The notes under the pieces are model-generated. The model did no database searches and was not told where the DNA came from. It saw only the letters and a program-made list of their open reading frames with translations. A stretch of 64,000 nucleotides of DNA from Tritrichomonas musculus (taxonomy: Eukaryota > Parabasalia > Tritrichomonadida > Tritrichomonadidae). Shown one piece after another: positions 56,610 to 64,000 of this stretch. The stretch is taken from contig JAPFFF010000017.1 in the NCBI GenBank assembly GCA_039105265.1, forward strand, positions 1,674,001 to 1,738,000. The letters are read 5' to 3'. A program made the position numbers and the translations under genes. The stretch's first letter is position 1, and every line of letters starts with the position of its first letter.

Positions 56610-57665
56610 GAAATCACATGGTTTATAGGTAGTAGGAGGCGAACTCATAAACTGACGAGTTTTCAAATCAATTTATTTTTTTATCCACTTAGAAATGAAC
56701 TCAACAGGTACTAACACATCAATGTTAGCCGTTGTTGAATCAATCAATGATGACTACGAATATATTCAGTATAATGAGAAGCTTCGTTTGATACATTCCA
56801 TTAAGGATGATATGTACCAGATGCAATCTATTATCACTGCGTGTAATTCAAAGAAACAAGTTCTTATTGGTTTGGAGGCAACTTGCTGAAACTCAAGAAA
56901 TACTTGATGAATTATCGGCACAGCAAAATTGCTGTCCCGAAATTTATGAAAATCGTCCAAATTTATCCACAGGATTGCAAGGTACGTATATACATCGATT
57001 ACTCGTCAACCATGTTGCAATGTGGGCTCTCCAAATATGCCATATTATGAAACTTTTGGATTCATATTTTGATAGGCAACGTGAGCAACTGGTTAACAAA
57101 ATTGAAGATTTGACACCACGAGCTGTTCCTAAAGACCACAAACATAGCTACAGGTATATGATATGGCGTGAAGAACTTCCTAAAAATAAGAACTTTGTAG
57201 TACTTCATCTCGTTCGTCGCAACAAGCATTCATGGAGGCAAGTCAGTAAGATTTATCAAGATGAGAAGAAGCGATGGATATATGTTGATGACCTACCCAT
57301 TGCGATGACTCCTAATGAAGATATCAAACGATTAGCACGAGCATTGTTCAAAGGTGATGATGTTAGCGTTGGCAGTACTGATATCATCATTAACAAATCA
57401 TGTCTAGAAGAGTTTCACAAAGCTATCGAAGAATACTTTAAAAATATGCATCTTTAAATAATATTATATTTTTGCAATGCGATTCGTTTCAAGAATTCCT
57501 CGAAAGTGCGACTGGTAGAATTCTACCAGACCCGAAATTGTATGAAATACTTGATGAAATGGGGTCGACGGGAATTCCCGCAGACCAAATTCATGATGAT
57601 AGACCTAATTTACCAAATGATTTGAAGGATATTATATACATTATTGAGAAATCACATGGTTTATA
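56596..57665. repeat. 32-bp direct repeats flanking about 1 kb
   Basis: ATATACATTATTGAGAAATC followed by ACATGGTTTATA occurs at 56596-56627 and again, unchanged, at 57634-57665. The interval holds a broken gene and a short ORF that have no counterpart at this place in element A. The repeats suggest that the interval was added, or copied, as a unit. Confidence 0.75.
56695..57457 (+). pseudogene. Accessory gene of element B, looks broken
   Basis: Start-like MNSTGTNTSMLAVVES at 56695. The coding signal is spread over more than one reading frame, so the gene looks broken (about one interruption). The later part has a helical N-terminal side and a C-terminal domain with 'HKHSYRYMIWREELP' and 'FVVLHLVRRNKHSWRQVSKI', which faintly recalls the C-terminal DUF3627-type domains of viral BRO/KilA-like proteins. 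That comparison is weak. It lies inside the 1-kb segment bounded by 32-bp direct repeats. Confidence 0.5.
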
Positions 57666-57666
57666 A
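57472..57666 (+). other. Short open frame without ATG start (64 codons)
   Basis: The frame opens at a TTG and reads 'CDSFQEFLESATGRILPDPK', 'LYEILDEMGSTG', 'DDRPNLPNDLKDIIYIIEKS' and stops just after the second 32-bp repeat. Codon use looks coding-like but no ATG is in frame. It may be a remnant of a gene, or the frame of the copied repeat. Confidence 0.3.
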
Positions 57667-57684
57667 TATTTTATTTTTGGGGAA

Positions 57685-58215
57685 ATGATTAAGAAGAGGA
57701 ATGCTAATGCAGGTATCAATGCAAACGTTTCATTAGAACCATCAGCTGCATCGCAATCAACATCTAATATTAATAATAATATCATCATTAATAAGAGGGA
57801 TGATGGCAAGGAGGATATCGTCATTACGAGAGATATCGATGAGGAGCAACCAGTATCATCCGCTGAGGGCATGGATGTGAGGACTGTTATATTAGAATCA
57901 TATGCACAAATATTATTGAATCAAGATAAGGCGTTATTAAGTAATCTCATCTCCAAAAATTGTATCATTGTTCCCATGTCGGCTTTACAAAATATTATCA
58001 AGGCAGCAATCCATACTGAACAGGTAGATATATATCTGGATGAAGATATTAAATGTTGTGCAACTAAAGCTAATCCAATTCGCAAAATAGAAGCTATCAA
58101 AATTGTTAATGAGAATGGAGAAATTGTAACTGATTTCAAGCAGGTCTACAATAAGGAGTATAACGAACTCGTTAACGTATACCATTTATGTCTCAAATAC
58201 TGCATCAATATGTAA
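57685..58215 (+). CDS. IIINKRDDGKED protein, element B (176 aa)
   Basis: Start MIKKRNANAGINANVSL. Counterpart of 30626-31150: 'NINNNIIINKRDDGKEDIVI', 'ESYAQILLNQDKALL.N.IS', 'NPIRKIEAIKI' and 'VYNKEYNELVNVYHLCLKYC' are shared. The G-V-Q-T motif of the A copy is replaced by an acidic stretch (DIDEEQPVSS). Confidence 0.8.
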   Translation: MIKKRNANAGINANVSLEPSAASQSTSNINNNIIINKRDDGKEDIVITRDIDEEQPVSSAEGMDVRTVILESYAQILLNQDKALLSNLISKNCIIVPMSALQNIIKAAIHTEQVDIYLDEDIKCCATKANPIRKIEAIKIVNENGEIVTDFKQVYNKEYNELVNVYHLCLKYCINM

Positions 58216-58708
58216 AAATAAAAATGCAAAAACCAACCCCCATAATTGGATGCGTAATGCATTCTCTCGAGGAACCAACATACGTACCCGGGATTATATA
58301 TCAATCCCCCAAGGAAAATATCTGCATCCAATTACAGGAGCTGGTTTGGGTTTGCATTGCCGACAATGCTTCGTATTATCCATAATCCACAAGTAATAGC
58401 TTACCACAAGGTGTTTAGTTCGCTAGGGCTCTATCACAAATATGGACCGAAAATAATACGAAAAATCGGTATGGCAGCGAATCGAACTCATGCCTGCCGC
58501 CGAAGCTGGGAGACATGCTTCATGATCCAACAACTATACCAGTTAGCGCTAACACATATATGTTTTCGATTTACTATTTAAACTGTTCCAACTATATTCC
58601 ATCATACATATAGAACGCAGTTCCTGCTCGCTCTATATACCCAAAATTTTTCAAAAATATTTTTTATATCACATGTCCAAAATTATTTTATTTTTTATCC
58701 TAATATAA
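58216..58708. other. 493-bp gap in element B with no clear gene
   Basis: No ATG-started frame with believable composition is seen. The stretch is richer in G+C than its surroundings. It contains an imperfect 10-bp hairpin (CATGCCTGCC near 58489, GGGAGACATG near 58508) and, on the minus strand, a GTTCGATTC word like a tRNA B box, but no cloverleaf can be drawn. It ends in a T-rich leader before 58709. It may be a decayed gene. Confidence 0.4.
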
Positions 58709-59167
58709 ATGTCTGTTGATTCAATCGTAGACACTAACAATAACTTCTACTCACCAACCAAGCTCGTTTCATTTATCAATGATACATATAAGAACAACAA
58801 GTTTGTAAAGGCTGTCATCTATTTCGAGGGGGAGAAAGTATTTAAAAATAAGTTTGACAAATATTGTTGCAAACCTTTATTCATCACACTCGAATCTAAT
58901 AATAAGAAAAATAATGTATTCATCAACTATAATAAAATCATTAAATTGTTTGGGGATTCGATTATAGTATCATTCAACTGCAAATTCGATAGTAAGGATA
59001 AGCTATACGTCCTTATCATAGAACTCACAATGCAAACATATATGGACACCCCATACTATCCATGTCACGTTCTTGAATGCGTCAACAAACATAATATCAA
59101 ATGTATTCGCGACCAGTTCAAAATTGAATTCGATGATAGCGATATAAAGGATGATTGCTTCGTATAA
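58709..59167 (+). CDS. Hypothetical protein, element B (152 aa)
   Basis: Start MSVDSIVDTNNNFYSPT, after a T-rich leader. The protein alternates charged and hydrophobic residues, beta-rich, with several cysteines (YYPCHVLECVNKHNIKC). No membrane segment and no family recognised. Its place corresponds roughly to that of the 148-aa gene of element A, but I see no sequence similarity. Confidence 0.62.
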   Translation: MSVDSIVDTNNNFYSPTKLVSFINDTYKNNKFVKAVIYFEGEKVFKNKFDKYCCKPLFITLESNNKKNNVFINYNKIIKLFGDSIIVSFNCKFDSKDKLYVLIIELTMQTYMDTPYYPCHVLECVNKHNIKCIRDQFKIEFDDSDIKDDCFV

Positions 59168-59213
59168 ATATGCGTCGATTATTTTTTATATAATATTTTT
59201 TCTCGATAAGCAA

Positions 59214-59621
59214 ATGAGTGAATCGCAAGTAGATAGCCCAACTATTACTAATCAACTTCCATCCGTCACCGGGACAATTGTTAAATCGAAATCGAGTGAT
59301 GTATTAAATAAGATTGATAACATTGATGATGAACCTGTTGAACCTGAATCTAAGAAGCCTCGTGGGCGAAGATGTAAGTATGCTAATGATGACGAGCGAC
59401 GAGCTGCTAGACGCCAACAGCAACGTGAATATAGATTACGTAAAAAATATGAAATGGAGATACTAAGGAGATATGTCGAGGAACATCTTGATGAGCTTGA
59501 AGAGGAGGAAGAGGATACCCCGGATGCGGATAATATCGATTGTAGTGTTAATGAGACAATTAATGAGACAATTAATGAGACACCTGATGATGAACCCTTA
59601 GTAGATGACTGTAATAATTAA
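59214..59621 (+). CDS. RGRK-basic protein with acidic tail, element B (135 aa)
   Basis: Start MSESQVDSPTITNQLPS at 59214 is preferred to the ATG at 59151, which would overlap the previous gene. 'KPRGRRCKYANDDERRAARR' then 'QQQREYRLRKKYEMEILRRY' is the shared basic core. Unlike the A and C copies it has an extended acidic tail with repeated NETINETINET (a 15-bp DNA repeat near 59555-59584). Probable DNA-binding protein. Confidence 0.7.
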   Translation: MSESQVDSPTITNQLPSVTGTIVKSKSSDVLNKIDNIDDEPVEPESKKPRGRRCKYANDDERRAARRQQQREYRLRKKYEMEILRRYVEEHLDELEEEEEDTPDADNIDCSVNETINETINETPDDEPLVDDCNN

Positions 59622-59661
59622 ATAGTTACATTTTATCGAACCATATTTTATTTTTGTTTAA

Positions 59662-60666
59662 ATGAGTGATAGTGATGACTTCAATTATGATCCAAATGAT
59701 GACTCATATCCCAAGACCTCACCTCCCAAGAAGCATGGCTCATCCAGTTGCAACCTACCCCAGAATAAAACTGTACTGAGTCTAAATAAGGGAGAGATTG
59801 TTCAACTGCCTGGATTCAAGAGTTTATATAATTATTTATTGATCGAACTCAAGGATTTCGTTCGGGCGAGAGTTCATCAATATACCAAAAAGAAACGTGG
59901 TTACAAAGTTAAGGAATATGTCGAAAAATATCGAAGTAATCCACAACCATATATACCACCTCATCCCACTAAACGTAAGATGATAGCTCCACCCAAATCC
60001 AATATTAAGGCTATAGAATATACATCTAATGATTCATCCACGCCACCTGCAAATTATATGTCTAAGAAGCAACGTAAGGCAGCTATCATCGCGGCTGCAC
60101 GTGCTCAAAGAAGACAACTCATCACTGATCAGGGATTGCAGGAAGCATATGAACGTATCAAAGATAAAGCTAGACGAGCTCGTAGGGCAGTTGAACGAAA
60201 GCAACGCAAGAAGGATAATAAAGCTAAGCGTGCTGCTATAAAACAAGCTAACTGGGAGAAGGAGCATAAGGAGAAGGAAATCAATAGGCTATTGAAGGAG
60301 GCTGAATCATATGATCCATACAAGCCACCTGCAAATTATATGTCTAAGAAGCAACGTAAGGCTGCACTGATAGCAGCTGCTCAAAGTTCTAAAGCTGCAG
60401 CTAGAAAGCAACGTAGAAAGGAGAATAAAGCTAAGCGTGTTGCTATAAAACAAGCTAACTGGGAGAAGCATGTTGCTGAAAAGGAGGAAGCTATCGCTAG
60501 GGAAGCCTTGATTCGTGAATCGAATGCACGTTCAAAAATATTTAAAGATATAAAGAATAATGGTAAGCTTGCACAATCTGCTAAACAAATCGCAAGGACT
60601 AAGCGAAACCTCGAATTGATACATGGTAAACCTGTTAGAATTATCAGTATTGAGGATAACAAATAA
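59662..60666 (+). CDS. LPGF-domain protein with basic repeats (334 aa)
   Basis: Start MSDSDDFNYDPNDDSYP. After an acidic N-terminus, residues about 37-92 ('LNKGEIVQLPGFKSLYNYLL', 'LKDFVRARV', 'RGYKVKEYVEKY') carry the LPGF domain. The rest is two basic units of about 85 residues, each with 'PPANYMSKKQRKAA', a Lys/Arg/Ala-rich helix and 'NKAKR.AIKQANWEK'. Such Lys/Ala-rich repeats resemble histone-H1-like or core proteins that coat DNA. A genome-condensing role is inferred from composition. Nothing similar is in element A. Confidence 0.72.
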   Translation: MSDSDDFNYDPNDDSYPKTSPPKKHGSSSCNLPQNKTVLSLNKGEIVQLPGFKSLYNYLLIELKDFVRARVHQYTKKKRGYKVKEYVEKYRSNPQPYIPPHPTKRKMIAPPKSNIKAIEYTSNDSSTPPANYMSKKQRKAAIIAAARAQRRQLITDQGLQEAYERIKDKARRARRAVERKQRKKDNKAKRAAIKQANWEKEHKEKEINRLLKEAESYDPYKPPANYMSKKQRKAALIAAAQSSKAAARKQRRKENKAKRVAIKQANWEKHVAEKEEAIAREALIRESNARSKIFKDIKNNGKLAQSAKQIARTKRNLELIHGKPVRIISIEDNK

Positions 60667-60686
60667 TATGCTCCGCAAAAATAATA

Positions 60687-61412
60687 CTAATTCAAGTTAT
60701 ATATTTTCTTGAATCTATTTACATATACATTGACAGTTCTATTTTTAGTGTCCTTCATGCTAACAAATAGAACACCTGATTTATTCTCTTTGATATATAA
60801 TTCTCTGTAACGTACTCCGTTGAAATAGTAAAACTTATTATCGAAATAATAATAGTTCTCAAATAAGTGGTCACCGTATTTATTCACGACAATTGCATCT
60901 TCATCTATATCGTCAAAATACTCGTATACAATACCTCTCGTTGAACTCCTATTTTTATTATTATCTTGAGTCGAAACCCATCGTAAACATTTTACATGAT
61001 AATATGTCCTATCCTGCTCTATATGGTCGACGATAGTTTTGTTTACAGGGTCATCGTTATATATGAATTGTAGTGCAACAAGTCTATGTTTTTGTTGACA
61101 GCTACCATTGAGAGATACTTGGATGTATCCGCTAGTTTTATTTTTGAATTCAGTAACAATCCTACCAGTTGCTATCTTACGAATTGGATAAGGGTAGCAG
61201 TTCAATATCTCATACTCGTTTTCATAATTCTTGAGGGGGAACCATTTAGCATCTTCATCCTTTTCAACGGTGGGACATACATCATCACCGCGTCCATCTG
61301 TATTGCAACCAACATCGACAAGATCAGGGGTAGCCTTCAATCTAGCATTCTCCTCCTCAAGTAATTTGATGCGTTCCAATAATTGGTCAATATTGATATT
61401 ATCGTGAGACAT
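60687..61412 (-). CDS. HNH endonuclease with coiled-coil N-terminus (241 aa)
   Basis: Start MSHDNINIDQLLERIKL at 61412. An N-terminal coiled coil ('LLERIKLLEEENARLKA') is followed by 'YEILNCYPYPIRKIATG', 'SGYIQVSLNGSCQQKHRLVA', 'TIVDHIEQDRTYYHVKCLRW', the HNH core related to 39834-40169, and a C-terminal domain that repeats the Tyr-rich NUMOD-like style ('YFDNKFYYFNGVRYRELYI'). It is the only minus-strand gene of element B in view and lies divergent from PolB. In element A the HNH gene is elsewhere, so these genes move. Confidence 0.82.
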   Translation of the reverse strand: MSHDNINIDQLLERIKLLEEENARLKATPDLVDVGCNTDGRGDDVCPTVEKDEDAKWFPLKNYENEYEILNCYPYPIRKIATGRIVTEFKNKTSGYIQVSLNGSCQQKHRLVALQFIYNDDPVNKTIVDHIEQDRTYYHVKCLRWVSTQDNNKNRSSTRGIVYEYFDDIDEDAIVVNKYGDHLFENYYYFDNKFYYFNGVRYRELYIKENKSGVLFVSMKDTKNRTVNVYVNRFKKIYNLN

Positions 61413-61474
61413 TTTGATAGCGCGATAAAAAAATGAGTTGATTTTGAAACCGGGCCATTTTTAATGATATATAA

Positions 61475-64000
61475 ATGAAAAATAAATTATTGAGTAAGCT
61501 CACCAAAAGAGATATCTTATCGTTACCCGGATTCGCTAATAAAACTGCATCGTTGAGAGAGTTGAAGGGTGAGTTATCGAATCGATTGATAAGTATGCAT
61601 ATTAATAGGAGAGGTGTTTGCGTTGATGATTATATTAGAGCATTTGATAAGGATGATAATAAATTATTCGCGACCATTCGTAAAAGCAAATCGAGTCATA
61701 TCAATCGAGTTCAGCAACGTAATCAGTATAAAAATAGTATTCGCGACAACGCATTAGAGGAGAGGCTTATATTAAACATCCCCATCAACTTATATCAATC
61801 CAAGACTGATGAGAGAATTCAATATGAGAAACGAATCAAGGATGTTGTCAATAAACGCAATTTCCAAAAATATATGACCGAATATATGTTATACGTGAAT
61901 AGGAGGATATCATTTGATGTGTTGATAGGAGATGATGAAGACAAACGTTTAGCATTTTGTGAGGCGTTGAGAAAATGTTATAGTTTGAAAGGTGATGAGA
62001 GACCTGTTGTCAAAGCTCACTCACTCGATGGTACCTATAAATATTTCACCCTGAGTGATAAATGGATGATTGATAACACGATTGGTCATATCGCAGGCAC
62101 CGTTGATTTGATCGAAGATGCTAGTGATGTAAATCCCAACTACAACAGCACATTTATACCCGTTCGATACGAAGCATTATTTGTAACTAAAAGTAAGTTC
62201 AAAAAGACCACCACATTTTCGATACAAAAATTGGACCCTGATACGAATACAGTTTATAATGAAGAGATTGAGATTGATGAAGATTTTAGAAACATGTATG
62301 ATGGCGGATTTTTCCCATATATCAATTTGAGCAATATCGATTTGACAGATTACCATATATTTAGTTCCATAGACAAAAATAATTATAAGGACAACTGCTT
62401 CGTATATGCATGTATTCAATCAGGTGTGTTTGAGATAGATGAAATAAATCATTTGAGGAATTATATTAGGACTAAGCGAGTTCCTTGTAATCGTATTATC
62501 AGTGTTGCCAAGGAATTCAAATGCCACTTCATTATACGACGTATCGATGAATCCAAAGATACTCGCCACCAATATAATGTTAGAATTGATACGCGAAAGA
62601 AACCATGGGCAAAGGATTACGTGAGAACTGTCGACCTACTCCTATATAAGAATCACTACATGATTAATAAAAATATCATGGCGACAACATATTATTTGGA
62701 ACATAGAGATGAGCTCGATGAAAAATTTGCTCATATTCCAATTGATAGGAGAGTTCTAATCAAGGGTGTTAATAAAGATACCCCTCTATATAAAAATGAA
62801 GGTACCTCTCCAATGATTATTCTACGTAAGATGTTTGATTTAAACTTATTTAGAGAGATTAAGAATTGCGAATTAAATATATTAGCAACGACCGAATTCA
62901 ATAATAATCTCAATGACTATGTCGATTTAAATTATGATGAGGAGCTATGTTGCAAACCTATCAAAACAGATACTAATTACGGTAAGCAATGGAGTAGGAT
63001 TTATTATAGCGATTACGAAACCAACTCAACGGTGTCTCCTCATGTTCCATATCTAAATTGTACAGCTTGGAGAGATGGTGCATATATTCACAGTATATCT
63101 TTCACAGGAGATAATATTAATGAACAGCTATTAGATTATTTGAAGGATCAATCGTTAACATACTTTCACAATCTAAAATATGATGCATGCTTCTTCATGA
63201 ACACATATGGTTGGCGGCCCAAGATACTTGAGCGAGCAGGTACTATATTACAAATCATTATGAACAAATATATCGATAACAAGATTGTGAAAACGTTAAC
63301 GTTCCGCAACAGCTATTCTCTAATTAATAAGCCCTTGAGGAAATTCGCGAGCATGTTCAACTTAGATGTCCACAAGGAAATCATGGCTTATAAGTTATAT
63401 ACGGAACATAATATTAAACGTTGTATCGTGCCAGCGTTAGAATTCCAAATACAATATTATGATGAGAAAAAAGATGAGAAATCTTTGCATGAGATTGCAC
63501 GAGATTTTAAACAGTTGATTGAAAATGCGAAGATAGCTGATGCGTATGACTCATTAAATATAGATATTATGAAATATGCGAAATTTTATTGCAAGAAGGA
63601 TTGCATAGTTTTGATGAAGGGCTTGGAGAAATTTAATGAAGACCTCATGAAAATATTTCATGAAACCAAGATTAATATGTTAAACATTCATAACTATATA
63701 TCTATCTCAGCTATTGGATACGATTTCGCTAAGAGATATGGATGCTTTAATGGATGCTATGAGTTGAGTGGTAAGCCCCAGAATTTTATCCTGAGATGTG
63801 TTAGCGGAGGTAGGACAATGACTGCGAATAATGATAAGCAATACATAGAGGGGCGCATCCAAGACTTCGATGCCGTGTCTTTATATCCATCTGCGATGAG
63901 AATTATGAATGGGGTACCCAAGGGCAAGCCTAAGATCATCCCTGCAGATGTTTCGAAGGAAGAGCTGTTGAGATATGACACGTTTTTTGCAGAAATCAAT
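61475..64000 (+). CDS. polB: Protein-primed family B DNA polymerase, element B, cut by the window end
   Basis: Start MKNKLLSKLTKRDILSL at 61475; 842 codons are visible without a stop. Residues 5-60 form the LPGF domain shared with two other genes of this element and absent from PolB of element A. From about residue 165 on, it aligns with the A polymerase: 'SLDGTYKYFTLSDKWMIDN', 'NYKDNCFVYACIQSGVF', Exo I 'YYSDYETNS' near 511, Exo II 'YFHNLKYD' near 564 and motif A 'DFDAVSLYPS' near 798. Motifs B and C lie beyond the window. Confidence 0.93.
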   Translation, partial: MKNKLLSKLTKRDILSLPGFANKTASLRELKGELSNRLISMHINRRGVCVDDYIRAFDKDDNKLFATIRKSKSSHINRVQQRNQYKNSIRDNALEERLILNIPINLYQSKTDERIQYEKRIKDVVNKRNFQKYMTEYMLYVNRRISFDVLIGDDEDKRLAFCEALRKCYSLKGDERPVVKAHSLDGTYKYFTLSDKWMIDNTIGHIAGTVDLIEDASDVNPNYNSTFIPVRYEALFVTKSKFKKTTTFSIQKLDPDTNTVYNEEIEIDEDFRNMYDGGFFPYINLSNIDLTDYHIFSSIDKNNYKDNCFVYACIQSGVFEIDEINHLRNYIRTKRVPCNRIISVAKEFKCHFIIRRIDESKDTRHQYNVRIDTRKKPWAKDYVRTVDLLLYKNHYMINKNIMATTYYLEHRDELDEKFAHIPIDRRVLIKGVNKDTPLYKNEGTSPMIILRKMFDLNLFREIKNCELNILATTEFNNNLNDYVDLNYDEELCCKPIKTDTNYGKQWSRIYYSDYETNSTVSPHVPYLNCTAWRDGAYIHSISFTGDNINEQLLDYLKDQSLTYFHNLKYDACFFMNTYGWRPKILERAGTILQIIMNKYIDNKIVKTLTFRNSYSLINKPLRKFASMFNLDVHKEIMAYKLYTEHNIKRCIVPALEFQIQYYDEKKDEKSLHEIARDFKQLIENAKIADAYDSLNIDIMKYAKFYCKKDCIVLMKGLEKFNEDLMKIFHETKINMLNIHNYISISAIGYDFAKRYGCFNGCYELSGKPQNFILRCVSGGRTMTANNDKQYIEGRIQDFDAVSLYPSAMRIMNGVPKGKPKIIPADVSKEELLRYDTFFAEIN

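Larger units (their letters stand above)
48712..64000. mobile_element. Element B: second Polinton/Maverick, left part
   Basis: From the palindrome or just after it, the sequence carries a plus-strand gene set collinear with element A: minor capsid candidate, integrase, ATPase, glycine-rich protein, WLNGRDD protein, major capsid, proline-rich protein, IIINKRDDGKED protein, RGRK-basic protein, HNH and PolB. It continues past the window. Proteins are clearly diverged from those of A, so this is a different lineage. One gene region (56695-57457) looks interrupted; otherwise the visible genes look open. The exact left end is uncertain. A protease gene is not seen in the visible part. Confidence 0.85.

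Noticed and set aside
58475-58562. Possible tRNA on the minus strand (A-box-like TAGCGCTAACTGG and B-box-like GTTCGATTC)
   Set aside because: T-stem, anticodon stem and acceptor stem do not pair when drawn by hand.

Overview
The window looks like a piece of a trichomonad (parabasalid) nuclear genome, probably Tritrichomonas or Trichomonas. The reasons are a very A+T-rich background, long intronless host genes, a stop codon of the form TAAA, one good match to the trichomonad Inr start-site motif, and large protein-primed-polymerase Polinton (Maverick) elements of the kind known to fill these genomes. The species call is inference.

Region by region: (1) 1-10559 is host sequence: the 3' end of an armadillo/HEAT-like gene and one giant gene of about 3148 codons for an RNF213 (mysterin)-like double AAA+ ATPase. 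(2) 10560-14440 is gene-free DNA with nested small inverted-repeat elements. (3) 14441-41469 is a MULE-like DNA transposase gene split by a Polinton (element A, 15260-40774) with two 231-bp terminal inverted repeats that look identical. Element A looks whole and recent. It carries PolB, integrase, packaging ATPase, adenain/Ulp1-type protease, major capsid and candidate minor capsid genes, an HNH gene, two giant paralogous candidate surface proteins and many small genes. (4) 41470-46740 is gene-free and repeat-dense: a 261-bp tandem array, a family of short perfect hairpins, a 1.94-kb unit bounded by perfect 48-bp inverted repeats, and a 23-bp satellite. (5) 46747-47402 holds decayed pogo-like transposase. 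(6) About 47450-48711 holds scraps of another Polinton (C). (7) A 264-bp near-palindrome with Polinton-like ends (48712-48975) and a C-rich repeat tract lead into a second, diverged Polinton (element B), which runs off the window inside its PolB gene.

Elements A and B share one gene order: minor capsid candidate, integrase, ATPase, small glycine-rich protein, WLNGRDD protein, major capsid, small proline-rich protein, IIINKRDDGKED protein, RGRK-basic protein, PolB. B adds two genes that share an N-terminal 'LPGF' domain with its own PolB, absent from A's PolB. A adds the two giant candidate fibre genes, the protease and several small genes. Polintons of this type are virus-like: PolB replicates the linear DNA from a protein primer, integrase inserts it, and protease, ATPase and jelly-roll capsid proteins suggest a virion.

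The most interesting signals are the 'LPGF' domain shared by three B proteins, a recurring G[V/I/T]QT motif (resembling dynein light chain LC8 ligands) in three unrelated A proteins, the giant paralogous surface-type proteins, a 19-bp satellite that supplies the end of a coding sequence, and the stacked palindromes and TIR-like units outside the elements.
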